A stretch of 64,000 nt of DNA from CBDFLD01 sp965249005 (GCA_965249005.1 CBDFLD010000023.1:682001-746000), one strand, 5' to 3'. Shown: positions 27,115 through 36,049, counted from the first letter of the stretch. Numbers and translations are program-made. Notes: generated by a model from the sequence alone, not told the origin.

Positions 27115-27259
27115 AGCTCTCAGCGGTCAGCGCTGACTGGCGCAACGCGCCAGTCGCTTGGGAACGTAACTGCGCAGCGCACCGTGAAAAAACGTGGTTT
27201 TTGACGATTTGCTGAGTTACACGCATAGCAGCAGATCCGCGAGCAGTTACTTAAGAGCT
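27115..27259 (+). repeat. structured dispersed element, copy A (127-bp core)
   Basis: A 145-bp element bounded by AGCTCT and AGAGCT, beginning five bases after the rpoD stop. The core (27132-27258) matches a second copy near 47.6 kb with one mismatch in 127. It contains the hairpin ACTGGCGC-AAC-GCGCCAGT and a long-range pairing GTAACTGC with GCAGTTAC. Its tail TTACTTAAGAGCT matches the reconstructed IS110 target. No coding capacity, so it is MITE- or REP/BIME-like. Confidence 0.85.
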
Positions 27260-27471
27260 TTCAGTCGTCAGCCTGGGATCCTGGACTAGACACACGAAGG
27301 CCTCCTCTTGCATCAAGACGACGCAGAGACTTCTTCAGCAGAGGCGCGGATCCCACGCCATTCCACTGGACGAACCCATTCTCAATAGATTGCTGGTTGC
27401 AAGGGGGGGAGGGAGAGACGTCCGTTCGGGCGCGGAACCGAACGACCGTAAGGCAGGCACGATACGGCCTT

Positions 27472-27501
27472 GTCGCCCCTCCGCCTTGGCGGAGGGGCGA
27501 C
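27472..27501. other. 14-bp perfect hairpin downstream of hup
   Basis: GTCGCCCCTCCGCC and GGCGGAGGGGCGAC pair perfectly with a two-base loop, a few bases past the HU stop codon on the minus strand. It is well placed as a transcription end or an mRNA 3' barrier, but no T run follows, so intrinsic termination is uncertain. Confidence 0.55.
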
Positions 27502-27507
27502 TCGGTC

Positions 27508-27780
27508 TTAGCGCACTGCCTTCTTTAAATCGCTTCCGGCGGTGAACTTCGGAACCTTGCGGGCTCCAATTTTGATCGGCGCCCCCGTTTGAGGATTCCT
27601 GCCTTTTCTTGCTTTGCGCCTGGCCACGGAGAAAGTCCCGAAGCCGACAAAGGTCACCTTCTGACCTTTCTTCAATGACTGCGTAATGCCAGCAATCACC
27701 GAATTGAAGGCGTTTTCTGCTGCACTCTTGGTGATCTTTGCGTCCTTGGCGATTTTGGTTACCAGGTCTCCTTTGTTCAA
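27508..27780 (-). CDS. hup: HU family DNA-binding protein
   Basis: HU is the abundant dimeric nucleoid protein that bends DNA. The 90-residue product shows NKGDLVTKIAKDAKITKSAA at the start, KVTFVGFGTFSVARRKARKG in the middle and GRNPQTGAPIKI at the beta arm. The start is a TTG: AGGAGG lies eight bases before it and the sequence then begins exactly as the family does. An ATG further upstream would add 22 unrelated residues. Confidence 0.94.
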   Translation of the reverse strand: MNKGDLVTKIAKDAKITKSAAENAFNSVIAGITQSLKKGQKVTFVGFGTFSVARRKARKGRNPQTGAPIKIGARKVPKFTAGSDLKKAVR

Positions 27781-27836
27781 AGTGTTACCCTCCTTTGCTC
27801 GGTTACCTGATGAAAGATCGGACAAACCATCGCAAA

Positions 27837-27865
27837 TTACTAGCATTGCAAAATTGCAGCGTCAA
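27837..27865 (-). promoter_or_regulatory. candidate sigma-70 promoter of hup
   Basis: On the minus strand TTGACG is separated by exactly 17 bases from TAGTAA, with TGC just before it as in an extended -10. The spacer contains TTGCAATGC-type inverted words. The hup start lies ~57 bases downstream. The -35 is 5/6 consensus and the -10 only 3/6. Confidence 0.45.
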
Positions 27866-27962
27866 GCTAAATCCGCGTCAATCGTGGATTCCAGCCGATA
27901 TCGTGCAAGAGGCAGGAATCGATTCTTGAAATCGTGTCGCGGCAGTTGCTAGATTGAGGCCC

Positions 27963-30107
27963 ATGAAAAAAGGGGAGCCCCCATTGCGCGAAGAAGTCTC
28001 CCGACTCACCGAAGGATTGCGCAGGGTCGCCTACAATCTGTGGTGGACTTGGCACCAAGAGGCACAAGAGGTATTCGAATCCCTGTCGCCGCGCGCATGG
28101 AGATACTTGCACCACAACGCCGTGGCGGTCTTACAGGAAGTGTCCGAGGAGGAGCTATCCGTGCGGCTCCGGGACCCCGAGTTCGCGCAGCAAGTGCGCC
28201 ATGTTGTGGCCGACCTCGATAGTTATTTGGACGAAAAGAAAACCTGGGGACGCCGACATGCCGCCGCCTTGCAGACAAACCCGGTCGCGTACTTCACCGC
28301 AGAGTTTGGGTTTCACGAAACGCTCCCTATTGCCGCCGGAGGCTTGGGAATCCTGGCGGGAGATCACACAAAGTCGGCAAGTGACCTGGGCATCGGGTTC
28401 GTCGGCATCAGTCTTTTTTATCGCGAAGGTTTTTTTCAGCAAGCCATCAGCCACGAAAACTGGCAAACCGAGTATTACAGCCTCCTGAAGCCGGAATCGT
28501 TGCCACTCGAGCCGGTGTTGGATCGAAACGGTGCTCCCCTTCTCTGCAACGTCGAGATTGCGCTGAACAACGTGGTGTTTCAAGTATGGCGAGCCAGGGT
28601 TGGCCGCTGCAGCGTATACCTGTTGGACACGAACCGGCCGGAAAACGAAGAGCGGCTTCGCGACCTCACTTTGAGGGTCTATGGAGGCGATAGCACCACG
28701 CGGATCATGCAAGAAATACTCCTAGGCATCGGCGGGGTGCGGCTCCTGCGAGAGCTCGGGATCAAGCCGAGTGTCTTTCACATGAACGAGGGTCATTCGG
28801 CCTTTCTGGTTCTGGAACTCATTCGCGAGAAGATGGCTGCGGGAAGCGCATTCAAAGAGGCGCTGGCGGAAACCCGATCGGAATGCCTGTTTACGACTCA
28901 CACTCCGGTTGAGGCCGGACACGACCGCTTTAGTGCTGATTTGGTCAGTTACTCCCTGGGAAAGCACCAGAAACAGCTCGGTCTTTCCTTGTCGGACCTT
29001 ATGGCGCTCGGTCGCGTGTATCCCAACAAAGAGAATGAGACCTTCTGCATGACGGTCTTGGCCTTGAAGGTGTCTCGCGCCGCCAACGCGGTCAGCGAAC
29101 TTCATGGCCAGGTCAGCCGCCGTATGTGGCAGGCGCTTTACCCGACAACCGAGACAGAAAACGTGCCCATCGGGCACATTACCAATGGGATTCACCTTGT
29201 CGGCTGGATGAAGGGCCCGCTCCGACAGTTTTTGAAGCGGAAGCTGGGTTCCGATTGGGACCGAGACATCAACAGCCAAGAGTTTTGGCAGCGGCTGATG
29301 GATCCTGAATTCATAACCGACGACGAGCTCTGGGTTCTGCGGTACCAACTCCGACGTGAGTTCATCGAGTATACACGGCGACGTCTCCTGAATCAGGTGC
29401 AGCCTTTTGCTCAGAAAGACTTCATTGCTTTTGAGCGGCTTTTGAACCCCGACGCTCTCACCATCGGGTTTGCCCGCCGTTTCGCCACATACAAGAGAGC
29501 TCCCTTGGTATTTCGCGACTTCGAACAGATTCTGGCGATCGTTTCCAATCCACATCGGCCCGTACAGTTCGTCTTCTCGGGTAAGGCTCACCCTAGAGAC
29601 GACGAAGGCAAGGCTTTCATCCAGCAGGTCATTCACCTCAGCAAGAATACCTCATTGAAAGGTCATGTCGTCTTCATCGAAAACTATGACGTCAGTGTCG
29701 CGCGCCAAATGGTCTCCGGCTGTGATGTCTGGCTCAACAATCCGCGACGTCCTTTGGAAGCTTCGGGAACCAGCGGGCAAAAGGTCAGCGCTCATGGAGG
29801 CCTCAACCTGAGCATTCTGGATGGCTGGTGGCGCGAAGGCTACGACGGCACGAATGGTTTCGCCATCGGGGACGATTCCCAACCCGATTCTGTCGAGGCA
29901 CAAGATCAAATCGACAGTGACAACCTCTACCGAGTTCTAACGGAGGAGGTCATTCCGTGCTTCTACGACCGGGACGAGCTTGGATTGCCGCGCAAATGGA
30001 TCCACAAAGTGCGCCGTGCCATGAGCACACTCGTCCCGACGTTCAACACTTGGCGAATGGTCCAGGAGTACACGAATCGATATTATCTGAAGGACGGCGA
30101 TTCGTGA
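27963..30107 (+). CDS. glgP: alpha-glucan (glycogen) phosphorylase, short form
   Basis: This GT35 enzyme releases glucose 1-phosphate from glycogen or maltodextrin using pyridoxal phosphate. The 714-residue length and the N-terminal LRRVAYNLWWTWHQEAQ region identify the short phosphorylase type. VAYFTAEFGFHETLPIAAGG follows, and the PLP/phosphate region EASGTSGQKVSAHGGLNLS holds the cofactor Lys. ATG is preferred over a TTG three codons earlier, with GAGG just upstream. It is followed by glgA in the same direction, so glycogen breakdown and synthesis genes are paired. Confidence 0.93.
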   Translation: MKKGEPPLREEVSRLTEGLRRVAYNLWWTWHQEAQEVFESLSPRAWRYLHHNAVAVLQEVSEEELSVRLRDPEFAQQVRHVVADLDSYLDEKKTWGRRHAAALQTNPVAYFTAEFGFHETLPIAAGGLGILAGDHTKSASDLGIGFVGISLFYREGFFQQAISHENWQTEYYSLLKPESLPLEPVLDRNGAPLLCNVEIALNNVVFQVWRARVGRCSVYLLDTNRPENEERLRDLTLRVYGGDSTTRIMQEILLGIGGVRLLRELGIKPSVFHMNEGHSAFLVLELIREKMAAGSAFKEALAETRSECLFTTHTPVEAGHDRFSADLVSYSLGKHQKQLGLSLSDLMALGRVYPNKENETFCMTVLALKVSRAANAVSELHGQVSRRMWQALYPTTETENVPIGHITNGIHLVGWMKGPLRQFLKRKLGSDWDRDINSQEFWQRLMDPEFITDDELWVLRYQLRREFIEYTRRRLLNQVQPFAQKDFIAFERLLNPDALTIGFARRFATYKRAPLVFRDFEQILAIVSNPHRPVQFVFSGKAHPRDDEGKAFIQQVIHLSKNTSLKGHVVFIENYDVSVARQMVSGCDVWLNNPRRPLEASGTSGQKVSAHGGLNLSILDGWWREGYDGTNGFAIGDDSQPDSVEAQDQIDSDNLYRVLTEEVIPCFYDRDELGLPRKWIHKVRRAMSTLVPTFNTWRMVQEYTNRYYLKDGDS

Positions 30108-30287
30108 ACTGCAAGCGCCAAGAGTTGTGGGAGCGTAATCGACCACTCGTTGCTTGAGGCCTGAATCCGAATGCGAGAGTGGTGCCATGATCCTGTGCAA
30201 AACCGCTGCCTGCCATTCCTCTGAGCGTGGCTCCCGGGTGCAGCATCGTTTTTGAACGTTGATGAGCCTCGACACGGTTTCTAAGCG

Positions 30288-31784
30288 ATGAAGACCCCCG
30301 ATCCACTCCGCATTGTGTTCCTTTCCGCCGAGGCACACCCTTTTGCCAAGGTGGGAGGTTTGGCCGATGTGGTCGGCGCTCTGCCGAAATCGCTGATCGA
30401 GTTGGGAGCCGTACCTTCAATCGTTCTTCCGGCGTACAGGGATATTCAGCGCGACGAATTCGAAATCCAACCATTGCGTAATGGCCGCTTCGAGGTCTCG
30501 ATGGGGACCCACTCCGCGACCGCCACACTATTCCGCACCTGCATTCCGGGAACTCCCATCGAGGTGTTTCTGTTGGATTGCCCCGAGTACTTCGACCGGG
30601 AGGGCATCTATACGGATCCGGCCACAGGTGAGGGTTTTGCCGATAACATGGAGCGCTACGTATTCTTCATGAAAGCGGGCTTGGAAGCCTTGATACGGAT
30701 CGGCGAGCGCCTGGACATCATCCATTGTCACGACTCTCAAATGGGATTGATCCCGGGGTTGCTGAAGACTCGCTACGGCGGGAATCCGTTTTTTGAGCAC
30801 ACCGGAATCCTTCTGACGATCCATAACATGGCGTACCAGGGCATTTACGCGAAGGAATCCCTGACTCTTGCCGGAATCGAATTGCGTCATTTCTATCCAG
30901 GATCCCCCTTTGAGTTCTGGGGCCAGGTCAATTTCCTCAAAGCGGGGATCGCCTATGCGGATACGATCAATACCGTCAGTCGAACCTACGCGGTCGAAAT
31001 CCAATCAGGCCCGGAGTATGGCTACGGCTTGGAGGAATTTCTCTCATCAAGGAATGAGGATCTCACCGGTATCGTCAACGGCATCGACTATTCCGAATGG
31101 AACCCCGAATCGGATCCCTTCATTTTGTCGCACTTCTCCGAATCCGATCTGGAGGGCAAACGAGCGTGCAAGCGCCGGTTGCTGGAAACTTTCAATTTGC
31201 CGAAGCTCTCAGAGCGAACTCCCCTGATTGGAATCACTTCCAGACTGGTCGATCAGAAGGGGCTAGACCTGGTCTCCAATGCGATTGAGGACATCGTTGC
31301 GTTGGATCTTCAGCTGGTCGTCCTCGGAATGGGTCAGCAAAAGTACCACACCATGTTCGAGTCCTTTGCTGGGCAACATCCGACCAGGATCGGGGTGCGA
31401 TTAGGGTTTGATCAGGCCCTTGCGCATCAAATCCAGGCTGGGTGCGACATGATCCTGATGCCGTCCCGCTACGAGCCTTGTGGGCTCAACCAACTCTACA
31501 GTCTTCGCTACGGCACGGTGCCTATCGTGCGAGCAACCGGCGGATTGGCCGATACCGTTGCGGACTACGATGAAAGAACAAGGATGGGAACCGGCTTTCG
31601 GTTCGAACGTTACCGCACCGAAGAAATGATTGAGGCGATCCGCCGGGCACTCAGAATCTACTCCGACCCGATTCGCTGGGAAGGAATTATCAAGAACGGA
31701 ATGGCTGAGGATTGGTCCTGGCACGAATCGGCAAGAGACTACATGAAGCTCTACCGTCAGATCATGAAGAAAGTGAGAGGTTAG
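30288..31784 (+). CDS. glgA: glycogen synthase (ADP-glucose)
   Basis: A GT5 enzyme that extends alpha-1,4-glucan from ADP-glucose. RIVFLSAEAHPFAKVGGLAD at the N-terminus holds the KVGGLAD substrate motif. VDIIHCHDSQ-type and LLTIHNMAYQGIY segments follow, and the C-terminal domain has ITSRLVDQKGLDL and RYEPCGLNQLYSLRYGTVPI. Length 498 is typical. The gene is 180 bases after glgP, and the IS110 target repeat starts five bases past its stop. Confidence 0.95.
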   Translation: MKTPDPLRIVFLSAEAHPFAKVGGLADVVGALPKSLIELGAVPSIVLPAYRDIQRDEFEIQPLRNGRFEVSMGTHSATATLFRTCIPGTPIEVFLLDCPEYFDREGIYTDPATGEGFADNMERYVFFMKAGLEALIRIGERLDIIHCHDSQMGLIPGLLKTRYGGNPFFEHTGILLTIHNMAYQGIYAKESLTLAGIELRHFYPGSPFEFWGQVNFLKAGIAYADTINTVSRTYAVEIQSGPEYGYGLEEFLSSRNEDLTGIVNGIDYSEWNPESDPFILSHFSESDLEGKRACKRRLLETFNLPKLSERTPLIGITSRLVDQKGLDLVSNAIEDIVALDLQLVVLGMGQQKYHTMFESFAGQHPTRIGVRLGFDQALAHQIQAGCDMILMPSRYEPCGLNQLYSLRYGTVPIVRATGGLADTVADYDERTRMGTGFRFERYRTEEMIEAIRRALRIYSDPIRWEGIIKNGMAEDWSWHESARDYMKLYRQIMKKVRG

Positions 31785-31789
31785 GTTTT

Positions 31790-31829
31790 AGCTTTCAGCG
31801 ACCCACTAGCGCGGGGCGCTAGTTACTTG
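31790..31829. repeat. palindromic target repeat at left side of IS copy 1
   Basis: AGCTTTCAGCG, then hairpin ACTAGCGC-GGG-GCGCTAGT, then TACTTG. The same 40 bases flank IS copy 2. The layout (AGCT-TCAGCG, hairpin, TTACTT) matches the dispersed element at 27.1 and 47.6 kb in shortened form, so it is read as pre-existing target repeat rather than IS sequence. Confidence 0.65.
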
Positions 31830-32075
31830 CAAAAGAAACTGGCCGCCAGAAGTTCATTGCGTGCCATCATGCTGGGATGAGGCTCGGCAGTTAAAACCGA
31901 CAGAGCATTGGTGCTTCTATGCCCGTCTTTCAGCGTGGTTCCGGTTCTTTGGCGGTCACTTGTTTGGTGGCGTGATTCTCGTTCCTTGATGGACGGAAGC
32001 TCGACCCCGTTTGAGAGGTTTTTAAACCCTTCCGCAACCGGGCCGAGCCCCCAACCGTTAAGGAGATTAAATTCT
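31829..32075 (+). ncRNA. putative IS110 bridge RNA region, copy 1
   Basis: The ~247-base left end has no gene and is perfectly conserved between the two IS copies. In IS110 elements this position encodes the bridge RNA that guides target and donor pairing. Two short matches are visible. GTCACTTG (near 31955) resembles the target GTTACTTG with one T/C change, and GTTCCTTG (near 31983) resembles the IS right end GTTTCTTG with one change. Exact RNA ends and fold were not computed. Confidence 0.45.
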
Positions 32076-33446
32076 ATGCCAAGACATCGAAAATCACGAT
32101 CCAAATCGAAACGAAATCCTTTTACCTTCCCTCCACTCAATCTCAATGTTGCAGGCATCGACGTTGGAAATGCCCAACACTATGTTGCCGTGCCACAAGA
32201 CCGTGATTCTGAACCGGTCCGTCGATTCGAGTGCTTTACGGCTGATCTGCATCGGTTGGCCAAGTGGCTGAAATCCTGCGATATCGACACAGTCGTCATG
32301 GAGTCCACCGGCAGTTATTGGATTCCTTTATATCAAGTCCTGGACGCTCGCGGCTTCACCGTCAAGTTGGTCAACGCTCACGATGTCCAGAAGGTCCCCG
32401 GACGTAAGAGCGACGTGAAGGATTGTCAATGGCTGCAAAAGCTCGAGACTTTCGGACTGCTCAAGAATTCCTATCGTCCTCCAAACGAGATCTGTGTGCT
32501 TCGAACCTACTGGCGTCAGCGAGATAATCTCGTCAAATCAGCCAGTACCTGTATTCAACACATGCAAAAAGCTCTGACAGAAATGAATATCCAACTCGCC
32601 AACGTCATCAGCGACATCAGTGGTGTCACGGGACTCGCAATCATTCGTGCTATCCTCGACGGCGAACGAGACCCTGACAAACTCGCTCAACTCAAACACC
32701 CCCGAATCCGATCGGGCCGAGATCTTATTGCCAAAAGTCTCCACGGCGACTGGCGCCAAGAATTGCTCTTTGTCCTCGGTCAGTCTCTGCAAATGTACGA
32801 GACCTACCAGAGTAAAATCGCTGACTATGACAGAGCCATCCATGCCCATATCCAAACCTTCAACAACAAGGCTGATACCCAAACTCATCCATTGCCGGGA
32901 CGCAAGGGATCGAAACCTCGCGGAAACGCTCCCCAGTTTGACCTACGCTCCGAACTGTATCGCATTACCGGTGTCGATCTTACTTCCGTGGACGGCATCG
33001 ATGTCATGACCGCTTCTACCGTCATCGCCGAAGTCGGAGTCGATATAAGCCCCTGGAAAACTGAGAAGCACTTCGCCGCCTGGTTGGCACTGGCACCCTG
33101 CAATGCCATCAGTGGCGGCAAGGTAATTAGACGAGGGACCAAGCAAGTCAAAAACCGCACCGCCCATGCCCTCCGGATGGCTGCCTCAACACTCCGGCAC
33201 AGTAAAAGTGCCCTAGGGGCCAACTACCGACGTCTCCGCGCCCGCTTGGGTCCCGCCAAGGCCATTACCGCCATCGCTCATAAACTCGCACGAATTATCT
33301 ATCGCATGCTCAAATACGGCCAGCAATACGCAGACAAAGGAGCGCAATACTATGAGTCCAAGTACCAGGAACAACAACTCCGATACCTTAAGAAAAAGGC
33401 CAAACAGCTCAACATGCAACTGGTTCCATCTACAGCACTAACATGA
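32076..33446 (+). CDS. IS110-family transposase (DEDD recombinase), copy 1
   Basis: 456 residues. The N-terminal RuvC-like DEDD domain shows D29 in AGIDVGNAQHY, E76 in MESTGSYWIP, and D113/D116 in GRKSDVKDCQWL. The C-terminal Transposase_20 domain has VDGIDVMTASTVIAEVG and the serine in NAISGGKVIRRGTK. AAGGAG before the ATG decides the start. The open frame continues 56 codons upstream into the non-coding left end, which I leave out. Intact and probably active. Confidence 0.93.
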   Translation: MPRHRKSRSKSKRNPFTFPPLNLNVAGIDVGNAQHYVAVPQDRDSEPVRRFECFTADLHRLAKWLKSCDIDTVVMESTGSYWIPLYQVLDARGFTVKLVNAHDVQKVPGRKSDVKDCQWLQKLETFGLLKNSYRPPNEICVLRTYWRQRDNLVKSASTCIQHMQKALTEMNIQLANVISDISGVTGLAIIRAILDGERDPDKLAQLKHPRIRSGRDLIAKSLHGDWRQELLFVLGQSLQMYETYQSKIADYDRAIHAHIQTFNNKADTQTHPLPGRKGSKPRGNAPQFDLRSELYRITGVDLTSVDGIDVMTASTVIAEVGVDISPWKTEKHFAAWLALAPCNAISGGKVIRRGTKQVKNRTAHALRMAASTLRHSKSALGANYRRLRARLGPAKAITAIAHKLARIIYRMLKYGQQYADKGAQYYESKYQEQQLRYLKKKAKQLNMQLVPSTALT

Positions 33447-33479
33447 TTAGTTTCTTGAGAGTGATCAGCTGTCAGCTGT

Positions 33480-34649
33480 TTAAGTAAACGCACTCAGGCC
33501 GGTGATCCTCTGGCCAAGGATCAGGGTGTGTATGTCGTGCGTGCCCTCGTAGGTTTTTACCGATTCCAGGTTACACATATGACGGATGACCGGAAATTCC
33601 AGGCTTATCCCGTTTGCGCCCAAGAGATCGCGTGCCATTCGAGCGATTTCCAGCGAGACGGCCACATTGTTGCGCTTGGCTAGCGAGGTCTGGGCAAAAT
33701 GAAGCTTGCCCTCGTCTTTGAGTCGTCCCAGCTGTAGGGCGAGCAACTGCGCCTTAGTAATCTCGGTCAGCATGAAAACCAGCTTCTCTTGAACCAACTG
33801 AAACCCACCGATGGGCCGGTCGAATTGCTTCCGTTCCTTCGAGTACTCCAGCGCCGTGTGGTAGCAGGCCATGGCCGCACCCAGCGCGCCCCAGGCAATG
33901 CCGTAACGGGCCTGATTCAAACACATCAAAGCGCACCTGAGCCCAAGCGCCCCGGGAAGCTCGTTCTCAGCGGGGATCGTGCAGTCCTCGAAGATGAGCT
34001 GCGAGGTTACGGATGCCCGCAGGGAGACCTTTCGCTTGATCTCCGGCGCCGAAAAACCCGGGGTTCCCGCCTCCACGAGGAACCCTCGAACTTCTTCGCC
34101 CACCTTGGCCCACACGACGGCCACGTCGGCGATCGTGCCGTTGGTTATCCAGGACTTTGCTCCATTGAGCACCCAGCCGGACCCGCTCTTGTCGGCCCGG
34201 GTGATCATCCCGCCTGGATCCGAGCCGTGATCGGGCTCGGTGAGTCCGAAGCAGCCCACCTTCTCTCCGCTCGCCAGCTTCGGGAGAAAGTGCCTCTTTT
34301 GCTCCTCCGAACCGAATGCGAATATCGGATACATGACCAGGGCTCCTTGAACCGAGGCGCAGCTTCGCAATCCGCTGTCGCCACGCTCCAGCTCTTGCAT
34401 TACCAAGCCGTAAGCCACGTTGTTCATGCCGGCGCAGCCGTACTCCTCCGGCAGATTGGCCCCGAAGAGTCCCAGCTGGGCCATTTCCGGGATCAATTCC
34501 CGCGGGAAAGACCCCTGCTCAAAATGGGAGGCAATCACTGGGAGGATCTTCTCTTCGGCGAAGGACCGAACGGTAGCACGCACCATGCGTTCTTCTTCGG
34601 AGAGAAGCTCGTCAATCCCATAGAAGTCTACTCCCCGGAATGGATCCAT
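33480..34649 (-). CDS. gcdH: acyl-CoA dehydrogenase, glutaryl-CoA dehydrogenase type
   Basis: The 389-residue flavoprotein has the full acyl-CoA dehydrogenase fold. Family-specific blocks point to glutaryl-CoA dehydrogenase: RSCASVQGALVMYPI, GCFGLTEPDHGSDPGGM and, at the C-terminus, KTYEGTHDIHTLILGQRITG, where the Glu is the catalytic base. The enzyme converts glutaryl-CoA to crotonyl-CoA in Lys, Trp and benzoate degradation. GAGG five bases before the ATG sets the start. The right end of IS copy 1 lies about 20 bases past its stop. Confidence 0.87.
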   Translation of the reverse strand: MDPFRGVDFYGIDELLSEEERMVRATVRSFAEEKILPVIASHFEQGSFPRELIPEMAQLGLFGANLPEEYGCAGMNNVAYGLVMQELERGDSGLRSCASVQGALVMYPIFAFGSEEQKRHFLPKLASGEKVGCFGLTEPDHGSDPGGMITRADKSGSGWVLNGAKSWITNGTIADVAVVWAKVGEEVRGFLVEAGTPGFSAPEIKRKVSLRASVTSQLIFEDCTIPAENELPGALGLRCALMCLNQARYGIAWGALGAAMACYHTALEYSKERKQFDRPIGGFQLVQEKLVFMLTEITKAQLLALQLGRLKDEGKLHFAQTSLAKRNNVAVSLEIARMARDLLGANGISLEFPVIRHMCNLESVKTYEGTHDIHTLILGQRITGLSAFT

Positions 34650-34749
34650 GCCCACCTCAACTTCGTGAAAGTATTCTCATGAACAGTTGCATCTTACGAG
34701 AAACAGGGCAAATCTGCATGGATTTTTCGTCTCCTGGTATAATCGCGAA

Positions 34750-36018
34750 ATGAACTTCTGTATCCGTTCACTCTTTCAGGCGCGCTTCCACTCTAGGCTT
34801 CTACTAATCCTGTGCCTGGCATCGGTGTCCACAGAGGGTGCAGACCCAGGGGCCGTCGCATCCGCCGAAAAAGGGTTGTCCCTTGCAAACGCGGAGAGTA
34901 TCGGACTCCGATCCGCCCAGCTTCAATACATCGATTCTGCTGTCCAGGCAGCGATCGAGGCAGGCGAGATTCCGGGCGCCGTGGTGCTCGTAGCCCGGCA
35001 TGGAAGGATCGGTTTCCTCAAAGCTTTTGGAAATCGTGCCCTCGAGCCAATGACCGAACGCATGACGACGGACACGATCTTCGACGTGGCGTCCCTGACA
35101 AAAGTCTTGGCCACGACTCCGTCAATTCTGTTCTTGTTGGAACGCGGTCTCGTTCGGGCCAACGAGAAAGTGACGCGTTATCTGCCTGGTTTTGCCACCG
35201 GGGGAAAAAGATCGATCACGGTGAAACTTCTTCTTACCCATCATTCTGGATTGCGCGCCGATTTCGACCTCTCCGTCCCCTGGGCGGGATATGATGCCGC
35301 ACTGGACCAACTCTGGAAAGAAGAGGCCCATGGGCAACCCGGTCACGCTTTCGCATACAGCGACCTGAATTTCATTGCCCTTGGCGAAATCGTACAGAGC
35401 CTAACCGGAAAAACGCTACAGGACTTCGTCGCCGAGAACCTCTACCAGCCGCTGGGGATGCACGAGACTTCGTTTCGCCCCCCGCAGCGCTGGTTCCACC
35501 GAATTGCACCAACGGAATCTCGGTCTCGCTCACTCGCGTACCTCCACGGAAGCCACGACAAAAAGAGCTCGCCGGAGGTATTGCGCGGCGAGGTCCACGA
35601 TCCGACCGCCTGGCGCATGGGCGGCATCGCCGGGCACGCCGGTCTGTTTTCCACCGCGCGAGACATCGCGATCTACGCCCAGATGCACCTGAATCTGGGA
35701 AGCTATGCGGGAAAGCGAGTTTTCGCGCCCGGCACTATCCGTGCCTCCACTCGCCGCCAGAGCCCTCGGGAGTCGGAGGTGTCTCGAGGCTTCGGTTGGG
35801 ATATCGAAAGCCCCTTTTCCGCCCCACAAGGCGATTTGCTCGAAGGTGGGTATGGTCACACGGGTTTTACGGGCACATCGCTCTGGATCCATCCGGCAAC
35901 GGATTCCTTTTTTGTTGTCCTCACCAACCGGGTCCATCCATCCGGGAAGGGACACGTGACTCATCTTCGTGCCGTCATTGCCAATATCGTGGCAGCCTCT
36001 ATCGCGGACGGGGTCTAG
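34750..36018 (+). CDS. secreted serine hydrolase, beta-lactamase/penicillin-binding family
   Basis: A 422-residue protein with a signal peptide (SRLLLILCLASVSTEGA). The class C beta-lactamase-like domain has S115xxK118 in DVASLTKVLA, the YxN-like YSDLNF and HTGFTGTS in the third-motif position. Such proteins include esterases, D-aminopeptidases and cell-wall hydrolases, so the true substrate is open. The ATG is used because an upstream TTG gives no signal-like start. The following glycerate kinase gene begins 31 bases later. Confidence 0.88.
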   Translation: MNFCIRSLFQARFHSRLLLILCLASVSTEGADPGAVASAEKGLSLANAESIGLRSAQLQYIDSAVQAAIEAGEIPGAVVLVARHGRIGFLKAFGNRALEPMTERMTTDTIFDVASLTKVLATTPSILFLLERGLVRANEKVTRYLPGFATGGKRSITVKLLLTHHSGLRADFDLSVPWAGYDAALDQLWKEEAHGQPGHAFAYSDLNFIALGEIVQSLTGKTLQDFVAENLYQPLGMHETSFRPPQRWFHRIAPTESRSRSLAYLHGSHDKKSSPEVLRGEVHDPTAWRMGGIAGHAGLFSTARDIAIYAQMHLNLGSYAGKRVFAPGTIRASTRRQSPRESEVSRGFGWDIESPFSAPQGDLLEGGYGHTGFTGTSLWIHPATDSFFVVLTNRVHPSGKGHVTHLRAVIANIVAASIADGV

Positions 36019-36049
36019 GGGAAGCTTGAGTTCGCATCCTGAACCTACA

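Larger units (their letters stand above)
31826..33457 (+). mobile_element. IS110-family insertion sequence, copy 1
   Basis: About 1.63 kb. The sequence identical to copy 2 spans 31790-33461, one mismatch in 1,672. CTTG occurs at both ends (31826-31829 and 33454-33457), so I place the ends there: removing one copy with the IS restores TTACTT-GAGAG. The dispersed element has TTACTT-AAGAG. There are no terminal inverted repeats and no target duplication beyond this short core, as expected for IS110. The long non-coding left end and very short right end (11 bases after the stop) fit the IS110 subgroup better than IS1111. Confidence 0.85.

Noticed and set aside
28722..29636. 304-residue minus-strand frame opposite glgP
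   Set aside because: Mirrors codon structure of the phosphorylase gene; no motif or start signal.
31908..32075. 56-codon N-terminal extension of the transposase
   Set aside because: AAGGAG precedes the internal ATG, and the upstream part corresponds to the non-coding left end of IS110 elements.
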